Source: Peltaster fructicola (taxonomy: Eukaryota; Ascomycota; Dothideomycetes). From it: a stretch of 64,000 bases of DNA. Positions 1 to 11,440 of this stretch are shown here, one piece after another. The stretch's first letter is position 1. Each line of letters begins with the position of its first letter. The notes beneath the pieces are model-generated. The model saw nothing but the letters and a program-made list of their open reading frames with translations. It did no database searches and had not been told where the DNA came from. The stretch spans positions 2,604,001 to 2,668,000 of the forward strand of contig CP051139.1 of assembly GCA_001592805.2 (NCBI GenBank), written 5' to 3'. Both the position numbers and the translations under genes were made by a program.

Positions 1-1515
1 CACAACACCAGAGAAGACGAGATGTACACCAGCAAGAACGCGCGACTTGAGCGAACGCATGATGTCGGCAGCATCTGGTATAGCTTGGAGGTCTCTATTC
101 TTCCTATCCTGCTGACCTGACATTTCGTCGTAGTCCCGAAAGAAGTCTTTGTGAATCTGCTGCAGCGAGCTAGATAGATGAATGAGCTCCGTGTCGTCGT
201 CCTGCAGGAGGTTATGTCTGTATTTGGGGTGGTCGAAGGATTCAGGTTGTTCCTCTGATAGAAGTTCCACAGCAGCTTCAGCAGCAGGGGATGCCTTAGC
301 TTCGTCGTCTGCAGCGTCTAGGATCTTCTGCTTTTGCATCAGCGGTCGATCGGCAAGCTGACTGGCGAGTGCAGAGTCTTGCTCGTCAGTCTTTTCCTTC
401 ATGCTTTCTGCATCCTGGTTTCCGGCCATTGAGACCAACTGATCGACTGCAGAGACATCCCCGTTGACCTCTCCGTTTGTGCCGTTGGTCTTGGGCTGCT
501 TCGTTGGCTTGGACTCGAGCTCTGCTCGTTTGGGCAAGAAGCTGCTGTTGATGTCTCCAATACCCACGAAGAAGTCGTAGGCGGAGACCTTGATGAGGTT
601 TGGACTCCACTGCCAGACGTCTCCTCGATCATCGATGATGACGACCATCCTGGTGTCCACTGGAAAGAGCCGCTTCAAGGTCTTCGCTGTCAAACTACCG
701 CTCTCGTCTCTTGATAATATTCGATCGGCGAATATCTTGCGGTCAGGATCAATAATCTTTGCGATGTTCTCGGCATAGGCGCGCGTGCCCATTGTATATA
801 TATGCAGCTCGTAGCTCTTCGAAATTGTGTCGAGGAACTCCGCTAGACCTGGTCGTAGCTTAATATAATACCAGCATCCTCGTGCACCTGGCCCGTCGTC
901 GATCAGATTGAATGCTCGTACGTCCGCGACTGCGGCATGGTTCGGATTGGAAGGATCTTGCTGCCACTCGGCAACAGTAGGATCTACAGTAGCATGAATG
1001 ATGGTCTGATCAAGATCGACAACCAGGCTCAGCTTCCGTGTGTCGAGTAATCGTCGTTTGGCTTCCTCGTCCGCTCTGCTTGCCTCTGAGTGACTGACCA
1101 GCAATGCAGTGTGACCATGTACCGTGTTCACCGTCGCGCGATCTGTGTCTCTTATCGTGGAGTTATAGCTGGACAACGTCGTCACGTCTGTGCCGCATAT
1201 CGCGCATATGCCTCCAAACTGTACTTCGTGTTTACAAGGCTCTTCGATGTCCGCTACAAGAGCTCGTTTGACCAAGATCTGACCAGGCGCGACTGTGAGC
1301 TCGTTGACCTTGCCTTCTAGCTCGCTTTCAAACCTCGCAGGCCATGTCCGCTCTACTTCATATCCCTCAGGATTCTCCGCGCTCGACTCGTGGACCTTCG
1401 AAGTGTACTCATAGTTGAAAAGTGTCTGATCTCGTTTCACGTCGTCGCCTGGCCTGCAGAGGAGCTTAGTGACCTTGATCGGGTAGTGTAGATTGTCTGG
1501 TGTGTATAGACGCAT
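1..1515 (-). CDS. fcp1: RNA polymerase II CTD phosphatase Fcp1 (3' part beyond window)
   Basis: Nuclear Ser/Thr phosphatase that removes phosphate from the heptad repeats of RNA polymerase II so the enzyme can be recycled. The frame is open with no intron from the ATG at 1515 to the window edge (505 codons). Residues 1-130 match the lipoyl-like N-terminal region of Fcp1. The catalytic HAD/FCPH signature DLDQT lies at residues 167-171, with D167 the expected nucleophile and D169 the general acid. The second motif IIDDR is at 293-297 within VDTRMVVIIDDRGDVW. An acidic, Lys-rich linker follows, and the start of the BRCT domain (VLAGVHLVFSGVV) is the last thing visible, so the rest of the BRCT and tail is missing. 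The frame is also open upstream of 1515 but has no ATG there that I could find. Family identity is certain; only the C-terminus is unknown. Confidence 0.95.
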   Translation of the reverse strand, partial: MRLYTPDNLHYPIKVTKLLCRPGDDVKRDQTLFNYEYTSKVHESSAENPEGYEVERTWPARFESELEGKVNELTVAPGQILVKRALVADIEEPCKHEVQFGGICAICGTDVTTLSSYNSTIRDTDRATVNTVHGHTALLVSHSEASRADEEAKRRLLDTRKLSLVVDLDQTIIHATVDPTVAEWQQDPSNPNHAAVADVRAFNLIDDGPGARGCWYYIKLRPGLAEFLDTISKSYELHIYTMGTRAYAENIAKIIDPDRKIFADRILSRDESGSLTAKTLKRLFPVDTRMVVIIDDRGDVWQWSPNLIKVSAYDFFVGIGDINSSFLPKRAELESKPTKQPKTNGTNGEVNGDVSAVDQLVSMAGNQDAESMKEKTDEQDSALASQLADRPLMQKQKILDAADDEAKASPAAEAAVELLSEEQPESFDHPKYRHNLLQDDDTELIHLSSSLQQIHKDFFRDYDEMSGQQDRKNRDLQAIPDAADIMRSLKSRVLAGVHLVFSGVV

Positions 1516-2580
1516 TGGGTTGTCGATAGCATTCAAGAATGCTTCATGCGCATGTTGTGTGCTATCGTAGTGGTCGCTCCGATTCAAGACAACGCGACTG
1601 CGTGTGACGCATTGACGACTTGCTCGTGATAGCAATGAGATTAGACAATAGGGCGGCTCGTGGTCGACAAATAAGTGCTGAATGCGTAGTTCGTCGTGCC
1701 GGGTGCTTATTAGGTCGCTGAACTTGTAAGTGATTCGCAGCTCTGTTGCAGCTATCTAGCAATGGCGTTTCAGTGGCCACCAAGGTTCTTTCGGTGGCTT
1801 TGACATCGACGTCTTCGTCTTTCACGAGAAACGCGCATGCAGCTTGCTGCGACTTTATAGGGAAGCTCGGCGCACGGACATCACGTGCCATGATTGCAAT
1901 GTGATTTCACCCGGTAAACGATGACTCCGACACCTACGCCATTTGCCTCAAACTTACCAGACTACACAGGTTGGAGCCTGCATGACCAGGCTGCAGGCCA
2001 AGCCAAGTATGTTGGCTACAGATCAGTACGTCTTTCTAAGGTGCTCGTTGGAGCACTGGATGGCCTCAGGGACTGCTGCTTCTTTGCAACAGTCGGTAGG
2101 TTCATCTGACCACCAGGCCAAGAGCTTGAGAAGCACTAGCAGTGAATGAGGCTTTTGCTTTCCATGATCACTCGTTCACCTCCATCAACCGGCACTGCAG
2201 GCACTCATGCTATCGTTCATGTGGTGGTCACCATGTCACGTCCATTGACGTATTCATTTCGCACGCACGATTGTCAGAAACAGTTCAGGCCGATGGGCTT
2301 GGTGAATGATGTGTATCGCGATTACAGTAGGTCAGGTTCGTCACGGAGCGAGTGACAATGCAGACGAACAGCACATTTACTGAGCATGGCTCTGACCGCT
2401 CTCTTGTAAATGTGCAGCTCTCGACTCTTGGGGATTTCCCTTCTCACTCCCTTCGCAGCATTTCACACATCTTTGCGAGTCGTCGCTTCCTCCTGGCTTA
2501 GCACACTGGCTACACGATTCACAGAAGTCCAACGGCTTACCAAAGCCACAAGCAATCACTTCAACGATCAGCTGCTGACC
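1516..2580. other. Divergent promoter region, no gene seen
   Basis: About 1.1 kb between the divergently transcribed fcp1 and the Gln/Ser-rich gene. It holds a CACGTG box at 1882-1887. Short open frames here (for example 1562-1891 minus) have no family signature. If the next gene starts at its earlier ATG (2410), the region is 170 nt shorter. Confidence 0.6.
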
Positions 2581-5073
2581 ATGTGCGGCCCTCTCTGCTA
2601 CCAATTCCAACAATGCGGTCATGTCTTGAACTCCGGCCAGGTCGCTCCTTGTCAAGATGCGGTCAAGAACAATGCTTTGTGTCAGGGACAGAATGGACGT
2701 CCTGCTGGACCATCTGTGACGCGACCCCATACTGGCACATGTCCGTCGTGTGCGCCGATCCCTCCTGCGCAATCACTGTCGGATCTCACCAGCACAGGGA
2801 CGGAAGAGGAGAGTGACTCGAACGATAGCACCAGTTCAACAGCTACCATCAATGGAGCTCAAGCTCATCGAGCTTCTCAGGCCCCGTCTGTAACAGGGAC
2901 AGCATCTCGAACCTCGAACAAATCGGAAACATCGTCTCGAGCTGCATCTCGTGAAAACCGGCGAGCTAGGAACACTCGGCAGCCAGAAGTACGGCAACGT
3001 TACCAGACAAGTCACGCTGGTCGCAATCGTGATAAAAGCACTCCGAGTGTATCCACAAGTTCGAGCCAGCATCATACTGCTCTACCTAAGCATACGCGGA
3101 TCCGAAGGCCACCGTCCACACAGAGTAGCTCCGACAGTCAAAGCACACGCAGTGATATCAATGCCTCAGAGCTGGAATCCAGCTGTACTGCATCACACGA
3201 CACCTCCAGTCAGAGCATACCAATAGTCTATCCACCAGTCAGAGGTCCGCCGCTCTCCCAAGCACATGACGATGGAGGACGCCGTAATCATAATGCTGGT
3301 CTGCATAGCACACCTAGTGATGTTGACGAGACCTCAGAGCTTTCCACTACCACTGCAGATACTCGCAAGCTTCCTGAGCGTACACCGGCTGGATACCCTC
3401 AGCTGAGACAGCGGCAGCAGAACTACCCAGCACAAAACGCCGGTGCTGTACGCGGCTATGGCACTGACGAGGCCTCAGACACCACTGTCAGCACAGTGAT
3501 TCCTCAAAAATACCCTCGGCAAGGCGTAGCAAGGTCCTATCCTCAGCCCGAACAACAACAGCAGCAGCAGTACCCTCCATCTCTCGCTACTGCAGCTCTG
3601 CGGCCAACATCAGCAGCTCCTCAGTCTCGAACACCAGCCCCTACTGCAGCACCTCCAGCACGTATGCAGCAGCACCACTATTTACCACATAATGTCGAAG
3701 CTGAACACCCAGCACAAGCAGCTCGACAGCAAACCCAACGGTTCCGACCAAGTACACCAGCTCAAGCAAACTCAGCGCCTGTGCAACAGCGGCAAGACTT
3801 TGCACCGCAAACCGATGTACACGACTTTGCTACGATTTCACAGCAAGCACCACCGGCTGTTCCTCATCATGTCCACTTTCGAGAGCCTGCTCAAGCTAAT
3901 GCACCATCGCCACAACGATCAACTCGTGCTGCGCACAACACGGCTAGTGTCGCAGGCACTACACCATCAGTACAAGAGTGGCGGCAGCATGATGCACCAT
4001 ATATACACCCGAACTCAAATCCGACACCCTCGGGACGAGCAAGAAAGCACCGTTCGTCCGGTAGGGATCCTGGATCCAGCGAGAAGCAGTTGGAAGAGCA
4101 GAGAGCCAAGGCAGCGGAGCATGACCTCCAGATCTCCCGAGCACGCCAGAGAGCCTCGCAAGCAGAGGAAGTAGCTTTCGAGCGTGATACGCAGCGCGCC
4201 ATAGAGGATTCCCGTCCCTCTCTACAAGAAGAACTCGAGGCAGAGAATCAGATCAGGCTGGCAATGTTGAACTCCCTAGAGGAATACACTGCCAAGCTTG
4301 AGCAGCGGACGGGGCCAGAGAGTAATGCCGAGTTGCATATATATACACAGTGTGGACATCAGGTGCAGAGGTCTGCAGACGCCCAGCGGACCGATACCTC
4401 GACCAGGCCAAGGATTGAGTATCACGACAAGCTATGTGATAACTGCCAACGGTATAGACGTCAACCGGAGCCAGCTACAGCTTGCGATGTACATACACTT
4501 GCTCAACCTTACGCGGTGCCACTTGCGTTTCGTCAACAGCCTCTGTATAACGATGCAAACACAGCTGAAAGCAGTCGGGCAGGTACTCAACGGAGTGCTC
4601 GTAGGAACCAGCAGCCTCTTGCCGGACAGACAGGTGTCCATGTGCCTAACGATGGCCATACGGTGGCGTCAAGCAGTCGATCGCAGCAGCAGTACCAGCC
4701 TTCCTTTACGCCTACGATGGGCGTTCCCTACCATGGACCCGCTTCTGCATTTGCATCACCACAACGCTCGATAGCCGATCTCCATGCTGAGCCCGAGCCG
4801 ATCGAGCGAACACCATCCATCGCAGGTTCCAGACCAGCATCGCTTGAGGATGTCAGCAACAATAGGCCAGCCGAGGAGGCGAATCGACACCGCTTATTTC
4901 ATCAAGCGGTGCAGGAGGAACAATGGAGACAGGCTCGTCCAGAGGACTGCTCGAGCATAACAGCAAGTGACACCAGTACTGAGAAGGCACCAGTGGCAGC
5001 AGAAGTATCTAGCAAGGCTGCAGGAAAGCGACGTGCAGGACACATTTCAGAGTACAGACATTACAACGACTGA
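2581..5073 (+). CDS. Low-complexity Gln/Ser-rich protein with Cys/His motifs
   Basis: An 830-residue protein I cannot assign to a function. The N-terminus is Cys-rich (MCGPLCYQFQQCGHVLNSG then CxxC in TGTCPSC), and a second Cys/His cluster near residues 590-630 (YTQCGHQV ... LCDNCQRYR) repeats the theme. Both resemble the short zinc-binding starts common in uncharacterised Pezizomycotina proteins. Between them the chain is disordered, rich in Ser, Gln, Pro and Thr, with a Gln run at 3548-3571. A charged helical stretch (EKQLEEQRAKAAEHDLQ, around residues 500-570) is likely coiled coil. I chose the ATG at 2581 because the Cys-rich block starts exactly there. An in-frame ATG at 2410 would add 57 residues with no such signature. 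No intron was needed. Confidence 0.75.
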   Translation: MCGPLCYQFQQCGHVLNSGQVAPCQDAVKNNALCQGQNGRPAGPSVTRPHTGTCPSCAPIPPAQSLSDLTSTGTEEESDSNDSTSSTATINGAQAHRASQAPSVTGTASRTSNKSETSSRAASRENRRARNTRQPEVRQRYQTSHAGRNRDKSTPSVSTSSSQHHTALPKHTRIRRPPSTQSSSDSQSTRSDINASELESSCTASHDTSSQSIPIVYPPVRGPPLSQAHDDGGRRNHNAGLHSTPSDVDETSELSTTTADTRKLPERTPAGYPQLRQRQQNYPAQNAGAVRGYGTDEASDTTVSTVIPQKYPRQGVARSYPQPEQQQQQQYPPSLATAALRPTSAAPQSRTPAPTAAPPARMQQHHYLPHNVEAEHPAQAARQQTQRFRPSTPAQANSAPVQQRQDFAPQTDVHDFATISQQAPPAVPHHVHFREPAQANAPSPQRSTRAAHNTASVAGTTPSVQEWRQHDAPYIHPNSNPTPSGRARKHRSSGRDPGSSEKQLEEQRAKAAEHDLQISRARQRASQAEEVAFERDTQRAIEDSRPSLQEELEAENQIRLAMLNSLEEYTAKLEQRTGPESNAELHIYTQCGHQVQRSADAQRTDTSTRPRIEYHDKLCDNCQRYRRQPEPATACDVHTLAQPYAVPLAFRQQPLYNDANTAESSRAGTQRSARRNQQPLAGQTGVHVPNDGHTVASSSRSQQQYQPSFTPTMGVPYHGPASAFASPQRSIADLHAEPEPIERTPSIAGSRPASLEDVSNNRPAEEANRHRLFHQAVQEEQWRQARPEDCSSITASDTSTEKAPVAAEVSSKAAGKRRAGHISEYRHYND

Positions 5074-5716
5074 CACAAGCTTTGTTGAGGATCATTTCAT
5101 TGTCTTTCTTGTGCATTGGTGGAAGATAGAGCCTGATCGTCGATCAGTATCATATGTTCGTGTTCCTCTCCCGCAATCTTCTATATCCCAACTCTTGCGC
5201 CGAGGAGCGTATGAACATGGCTGACTATACATTAACCGTCTGATGCACAATCCTCTTCGTCGCTGTCGCTTCGCAGAACACTATCCCCATCTGCGATTCA
5301 TACGCTCTCAACTCTCTCTTTCTCATCCTCCTCTTGAAATGATATGCCACCAAAAATTGACCGATCGAATGTAAAAGCGTGTGACTTTCATTACAAATAC
5401 CACTTCCACATCGTTCCCTGTGATGTCGTCCCTAACGCCGATGATGGTTTCCATGTAATGTCGTTTGTATGTGTGCCCTAGTGGAATCCCGAAGGCACAA
5501 GACACTGGCAGAGCCGTGCTTGTTTTGAAAAATGGTGTCGCAATAAACACGGATCAAGATAACGATCGCCGTGGACGCCATATAGCTATGCAAATTATGG
5601 TGAAAAGTCCTCTGCTGCACAGGTGCAGTGTGCTAGCCCTGCTGGCGTCAAGCACGCTCGAAGAACAGTGAGCTGAAAAAAGGTGATAACAGGAACTGAA
5701 GGTGTTGTAATCGTGT
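5074..5716. other. Convergent 3' region, nothing recognised
   Basis: 643 bp between the stop codons of two convergent genes. It should contain both 3' UTRs. Small frames such as 5432-5620 show no codon or family signal. Confidence 0.5.
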
Positions 5717-7667
5717 TCAGGGTGTTGCGGTGCCGCTGAGCCTCTTCGCGAGTGCCTGCGGCTTCAGACTGACAACATAGACCAGTCGCTCGGTGAACAG
5801 GTGGCTGATCACCGCTTGCAGTGCTGGAATCGCACCGAAGATGAATCCACCGAGTGGGAAGATGCATGTCTCGAATACGCCAGCAAATTGGAACACCTTC
5901 AGCGTGAACTCGTCGTTTTCGGACATGTCCTCCAGCATGCCAGCTCTACGCATGTCCTCTTGACGAAGGCCAACGCAGATCTGGTGGTATTTGGAGTAGA
6001 GGTAGAAGTAGACGATCATTAGAGAGAAACCACAGAGTCTGCACCAGCCAGAGACATCAAGAGCCCATCGAAGAAGGCCTGGGACAAGATGAGTTGGGTG
6101 GAACAAGTCGTAGAGGCCAGTGGTAGTAAGGATGACTGCGAGGTGTGTTGGTAGGAAGTGAGCCTCGAACAGACGGTGGTAGAGAATGGTAAGGTTGACC
6201 TTGTTGATGGACTTTGGTGGGACGTGCTCGGTATCGGCAAGCTTTGGAATCATTGACTTGTGAAAGCCAGTGCTTGTGTAGAAGTCAGTCCAGCTGGCGC
6301 TACAGTATCAGTCAGATGTGTACTGTTAGATGTAGCAGCGGACTTACTTTGAAGCATTGGTTGGCATCTCAAGAGTTGGCTGGTTTGCCTTGCGATGGCG
6401 AGCGAACATCTCAACTGACTCCCGCACAGCGAAACCACTGTCAAGAGATCCCCACATGTGCCGGAGAGCCTGGTTGTAACGAGCCGTGAGACCGTCGACG
6501 TATCCCAAGAGACCGCTCTTGTCGCTGCTGACATTGCACTGTGAGGCTGGGGCGTAGATGACCTTGACGTTGAGATTTCCGGACAGTGCAAAGAAACACT
6601 TGAGGTACATGTGCATGTCCTCACCAATTGCGCTTGGTCCAGTGTCCCAGCCACCGACGTGCTCGACAAGTGTCATAGGAACCGAGTAGACTGAGGTTGG
6701 AATGCAGACTGTGGAGCCAGCGTAGAGGCTTGACATACCAGCACCAGCCCACATCAGATCTGCAGTGCGGACAGGAAGAGGCACACGGTGGAGGTTGCGG
6801 TCGAAGATCAATGGTGGGACGTAGATGGTGGACTCGTTCGTCTCAGCTGCCTCAGTGTGCAGGCGAGAGATTTGCTGGAAGTAACGTGGTGAGAGATGTG
6901 TGTCGGCTGCTGCAGGTTAGATCATGCTCATAGCCACAGTTGCAGCTTTACTTACCATCCATGACAGTCATGACAATGTTCTTCTTGATAGCCTGGTCTG
7001 GGTAGTCCTCGCTAGCTTGCTTGGCAGCCCAGCTCTCGTTACTGCTCTTGCCCTGAGCCTCGCCTGGGATACCAGATGGGTGGATGGTGTAGCTCATCTT
7101 GTAAAAAGACTGCTCGAAGGTGCTGCAAAGGTTGGCGGCCTTGAAGGCGGATTTCTCCTCCTTCTCTTCCATAGCCAGATAGATCTATACTGACGTTAGC
7201 GATTGCAGCGCTGGTCATGCGAAACTACATACGTGGTAGCTGTGTCGTGCTTGAGGGTGTGCAGCCAGAACTCGTAGCGTAGTCTCCAATGTCTCCATAT
7301 CCTCCTTGTATGCTGGCAGGATGATGACGAAGAGCGGGACAGGGAATGTGAGGAGACCCTCGTCGTTCTTGATGCTAGCAACACGCCTTCGTCGTGGTAC
7401 AGGAGTCATTGCTGCAGCATCCTTGACGCGGCGCAGGATATCCTGCATCGCGAAGACAGCTCTTGCTGGGAAGGCGATTGACATGAGGTGCAGGAAGATG
7501 GTGTAGCAGCTGAGGATGATTTGTGAGATTGTCGCAGAGCCATCGTGTGAACCTTTCTCTCCTCTTCCATATGGATCAACCACAAGAGCTGTGATGAGGA
7601 GTGCTATGACAGCACAGATGCTGAAGGCTGGAATGCATCGTGTAAACCAATTATATGCGGAACTCAT
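5717..7667 (-). CDS. Membrane glycosyltransferase family 2 protein
   Basis: Probable processive or polytopic GT2 enzyme; the sugar product cannot be told. Four exons: 7667-7233, 7184-6956, 6906-6348 and 6299-5717, giving 601 residues with consistent phases. N-terminal membrane segments lie near residues 15-32 and 52-72. The catalytic domain starts at FVIILPAYKEDMETLE. The DxD-type site is VMDADTHL, built across intron 2. GEDMHMYLKCFF supplies the acidic ED motif, and QALRHMWG is a QxxRW-like motif. At least three further membrane segments follow in the last exon. The acceptor of intron 2 is a tandem CAGCAG, so a form with one extra Ala (DAADTHL) is possible. Similar polytopic GT2 proteins of unknown product are widespread in filamentous fungi. 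The enzyme class is sure; the substrate is not. Confidence 0.85.
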
Positions 7668-9147
7668 GGCGGGCTAGAGCTGCTGTTGTAGATATAAGCA
7701 TGCAAGAGTCGCTGAGGTATTACTGAGGTGTAGATAGCTGGCGGGAGATAGGAGGAAGCTGCCAGAGGATGTGGTGATTAACGCGGTGCCGGTTTCCTTG
7801 GAGAGAAGGACAGTAGTTGGCGAATGCGCCTGAGAGATGTAGTTGGGGGTTTGTAGAGAACGGTGTTGGTCGCTAGTTGCCTGGCACAGAGAGGGAGAGG
7901 ATGGAGAGATGAGAAGTAGTAGCAACGAAAAAGTCGTTACAACGATCGAGGTACATGCATATCAGATAATGTTTGGCCAGCCTCGAAAGCGCGAGACACG
8001 AGTGCCCCAGCAGGCAAAGGAGAAAGGATGAACGAGCGAGGCTTAGCGGCACGCACGGTTGAGCAATAATTAGTATCATTGGTTGAAAGGATTCTTGCGC
8101 GCCACAACCGCAATCTCAAGCTCTCCTAATCATCCTCGCCTTCATTAATCGACACTAGGACTTTCTTGCTTCTTGCCAGTCGATGATGCTATGCCATTGA
8201 TATGGACCGAAGTGGCGTTCATGAGATCGAGCCTAGCCGAGCGGCGTCATTGTACGAGCACCAGAAAACCGAACCGATATACCGCCTGTGGTCACAATTC
8301 TGCTGCCTGCTCACTACTCGGTCGACAACAACCGCAAGTACCCACCATGTGGCCACCACCCCTGACGGAAGAGAGGACCCTACATGATGAGCAAAGACGT
8401 TGCCCGGCAAAGCCTCGTCTAGCAAACGGTCGAGAGTCAATACCGTAAGAGAACCAATCCAATAACACGAATGTAATTACGGGTAATGCCAGCCTCTAGC
8501 TCTTTGGCAACCTCTCATTTTGCCTATCGCACGGCGCCGAAGCTGAAGAGATTGACACTGTGCGTGCTGAACGTCCAGCTGCAGGTCCAAGAGACGCAGC
8601 AAAAGCAACGACAGCATGTCACTGCTGACTGGTATTCCTGCTTGCTTGTCCCAACGTGCATAACGCTGCTGCATGAACTGCGCCATCATGCTACTGCACT
8701 CTACCAGCGATGACGAACAACTGTGCTAGGCCTGCCGCGTGATTCATCGAGGATTGCTGATCGGCTCAAGAGATGTTGGCGCAGCGATTCCAGAGTTCTC
8801 TGACCTGGTTCTTTGTTGCCAAATTAGAAGCTGTAGGATTTCGTCTCAAAAATCCTTTGTTGGTACCCTGAGACGAAGATTTGTGGACGGCCGCAACAAC
8901 GCAGCCTCTGTCTGCGCTTGGCTGCACATCTTCAGCGGCTTGACTCTGCCGCGTCTGTACTACAACTTGAGATCTTCGACCGCCTCGCGCAGCTGTTGCT
9001 GATGCTTGGCGATCCACATCTCGCTTCGACCTGGTGATCGCAATAACTTGCTTCAAATTCCTGTTAGTGTGGCGAGACAGCGAGTCCTCTACAGCCGGCT
9101 ACACGTCATGCATCGACTGCGACACGATGTCTGCGCGTCCATGCTCC
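7668..9147. other. 1.5 kb intergenic region without a recognisable gene
   Basis: Lies upstream of the glycosyltransferase and downstream of the F-box gene, so it should hold the promoter of the first and the 3' UTR of the second. Several frames of 60-96 codons occur on both strands, but none shows a start in good context, a splice partner or a known motif. Confidence 0.5.
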
Positions 9148-10836
9148 TCAGTCCGGTCTCTCGATACGAATTATACCTGGCCAGTAACCGTCTACCGAGT
9201 GAAGCTGATCGCCTGGCACAGCTCGGTCGTATGCCGCCTTGCGCTGGCTGCGAAAAGCTGACAGTAGCGCTAAGTTGTCAACATGAGCTTTCGTCCGCTT
9301 GAGGCTGATAGCTATGTGCTCATTCGGAGAGACTTGTCCGTCTCTGAAGAAGCTGAAGTCCGACTCGCCAGCAGACCACAGAGCCTCACTATCTTGATCT
9401 TCTGTCAAAGAGGAGTTTCGCGATTGCAGATCTGACGGTGCTGGAGACATCTCAAGCACAATACTTTCCAGTGCGAAAATACTCCTGGTAGACTGCTGTA
9501 TGGCTGAGGTTTGACTCCGATCTAGCGGTATTGCGTAGTCCTGCTGGGCGAGATTCATGGCTTTTGCTGCTTCATCTGCGCAAGCGTGGACGAATGCTAT
9601 TAATGCATTCGCCAGTTGGTCGTTTGTCGAGTGTGTAGGCACATCTGTCAAGACAAGCTTGCGTATTCCTGGCCATGACCCTGGTCGTAGACGCGGTTGT
9701 GCGTCCATCGGCATGACCATGTGGTGATCAACACGGAGGTAAGTCAGTCTCGAACGCAGCATGTGCGCCCTCAGTAAAGAAGAGCTAGACAGCCTCGACA
9801 ACCTCCCGATGTCCAGCACTCTCAGCGAAGGACGATGCAGCAATTTTGACAGCGCTATCTCGTCTAATTCGTTGCCAGAGATGTGAAGTTGCGCCAAGCC
9901 GTCACTAATGTCCTCGACGGTCAGATGGTTGACAGCATCCCTCTGATATGCCGCATAGATTCTTCTGTCCAATTGCTCATCCTCGAGCATGTCCAGATTA
10001 GACTCATCGGGCTCATCGGCGAAGCAATCTTGGAGGAGATCGGCAGCTTTGGTCGTAAGCTCGTTGTCTCTCACGTCCAGGTAACACAAACGTCGACCCA
10101 TGACAGCGCTCAGCTGAGACAGATCGCCGTCCTTGAGTTGGACAGCTCTCAGCTTCAAAAGCTTCAGAGTATACAGGTGTTGGCATGCTTCGAAGACCGC
10201 GGAACTCCTCGCAGCTCGTGTGTACGATAAATCGAGATACAACAGAGAGACAAAGCGTGTCAAGGCAGCGGCAAGACTTGTCGATGTCAGATTGCTGCAT
10301 CGAGAGGCGTCCAGAAGTCGAAGGCCATACGAAGTGCTCGTAGAGATAGGCCGCGGGACTCGGTGGCCACTGTCTGATGGCTCTGCACGAGCACCTTCTT
10401 TGCTTGACGTGCTGTAAGCATGATCGCTCACCCGGAGGACTTGACACGCTGCATGGTCGAAGAATGATACACCAGTCACGATCAGAGCCTGGAGATTAGG
10501 TAGCAGCTCAATCAGACGCTTCAGCCAGTCTGCAGGTCGATCGTCAAAGTATACAGCTTCGTGTGGTAGCAGATGCAAGCAGAAGGTGAAAGACCGCACT
10601 TCCTGGCGAGCAAAGTCAAGAGTTCTCTGGAAGCGTGCGAGATGATCTAGAACGTCGTTGTACTCGAGGCCAAAGTATGATGTAGGTCTGGACCACAGCT
10701 GCGCGGTGAATATCCTATGCCATCCTCTTGAGACTACTGAGGCGTTGCAGAGCTCGTTGCTGGTCAGATACGGTGCCACAAGCGACCAGACGTCACTTGA
10801 GGTCGCCGTCTGGTACGAAGGTGGTGCCGATTCCAT
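9148..10836 (-). CDS. F-box and leucine-rich repeat protein
   Basis: 562-residue single-exon protein, probably a substrate adaptor of an SCF ubiquitin ligase. The F-box lies near residues 10-45 (SDVWSLVAPYLTSNELCNAS then VVSRGWHRIFTAQLW). Leucine-rich repeats follow, visible as LRLLDASRCSNLTS, LLYLDLSYTRAA, LKLLKLRAVQLKDGD and LCYLDVRDNELT. A second set comes after residue 300 (LAQLHISGNELDEIAL, LRVLDIGRLSRLSS). The C-terminal 150 residues are less ordered. The first ATG in frame is 10836; longer frames upstream start only with TTG. It is divergent from the CorA gene. F-box proteins of this type diverge fast, so I give no gene symbol and no substrate. Confidence 0.85.
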   Translation of the reverse strand: MESAPPSYQTATSSDVWSLVAPYLTSNELCNASVVSRGWHRIFTAQLWSRPTSYFGLEYNDVLDHLARFQRTLDFARQEVRSFTFCLHLLPHEAVYFDDRPADWLKRLIELLPNLQALIVTGVSFFDHAACQVLRVSDHAYSTSSKEGARAEPSDSGHRVPRPISTSTSYGLRLLDASRCSNLTSTSLAAALTRFVSLLYLDLSYTRAARSSAVFEACQHLYTLKLLKLRAVQLKDGDLSQLSAVMGRRLCYLDVRDNELTTKAADLLQDCFADEPDESNLDMLEDEQLDRRIYAAYQRDAVNHLTVEDISDGLAQLHISGNELDEIALSKLLHRPSLRVLDIGRLSRLSSSSLLRAHMLRSRLTYLRVDHHMVMPMDAQPRLRPGSWPGIRKLVLTDVPTHSTNDQLANALIAFVHACADEAAKAMNLAQQDYAIPLDRSQTSAIQQSTRSIFALESIVLEMSPAPSDLQSRNSSLTEDQDSEALWSAGESDFSFFRDGQVSPNEHIAISLKRTKAHVDNLALLSAFRSQRKAAYDRAVPGDQLHSVDGYWPGIIRIERPD

Positions 10837-11440
10837 CACCTCAGCGCATGCCCACAATCGAAGCCCGAATGTGCTATGTGTATTGGTCGATAAGCATTAG
10901 AAACGCCTCACCGAAGTATGATGACTGCATGCAGGCTTGCTACCAGTGAGAGATCACCAATTGTATGGAACAATGCACACCTAAGAATGGTTATCCCCAC
11001 TTGATCACTTAGACTATTACATGATCGCTCAGCATGGTGAAAGGTCGCGTGCCCAACTACCATTTCTTATCGTAGTACGAGGATAGGGCTTTGCAGCCTC
11101 ACCACTGGAAGGTATCGACTGTGGTCTCTGTTCGAGCGCGGTGCGGTTGGCTATGGTAGCACTTCAATTCGTGTGAAAGTGCCGAGTCAATTCTCATCGA
11201 AGCTCTAGTTCATTAGAGTGGATATCAGCGTCATCGCCGCACGGACGCATCAATGCCAGACATCTACGAATGAAGTATCAAGCAGCAGGAATTTCTTGCA
11301 GCAACATTGTTAAGCAGCACTCTCGCGTCCATCTGACACAGCTTGCGCAATCGCACCTACTGAACACTCAGACGGCTCGACAGTCAGTCCAGCCGCCATT
11401 GTGAGCTTGCTGTCTCATCACAAGCAGCTCAACGCCAGAC
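10837..11440. other. Divergent promoter region (F-box gene / CorA gene)
   Basis: 604 bp between two divergent start codons. I see no additional gene and no strong TATA element. Confidence 0.5.

Noticed and set aside
1562-1891. 109-codon minus-strand frame in front of fcp1
   Set aside because: No family or splice link to fcp1; the fcp1 start at 1515 is in another frame.
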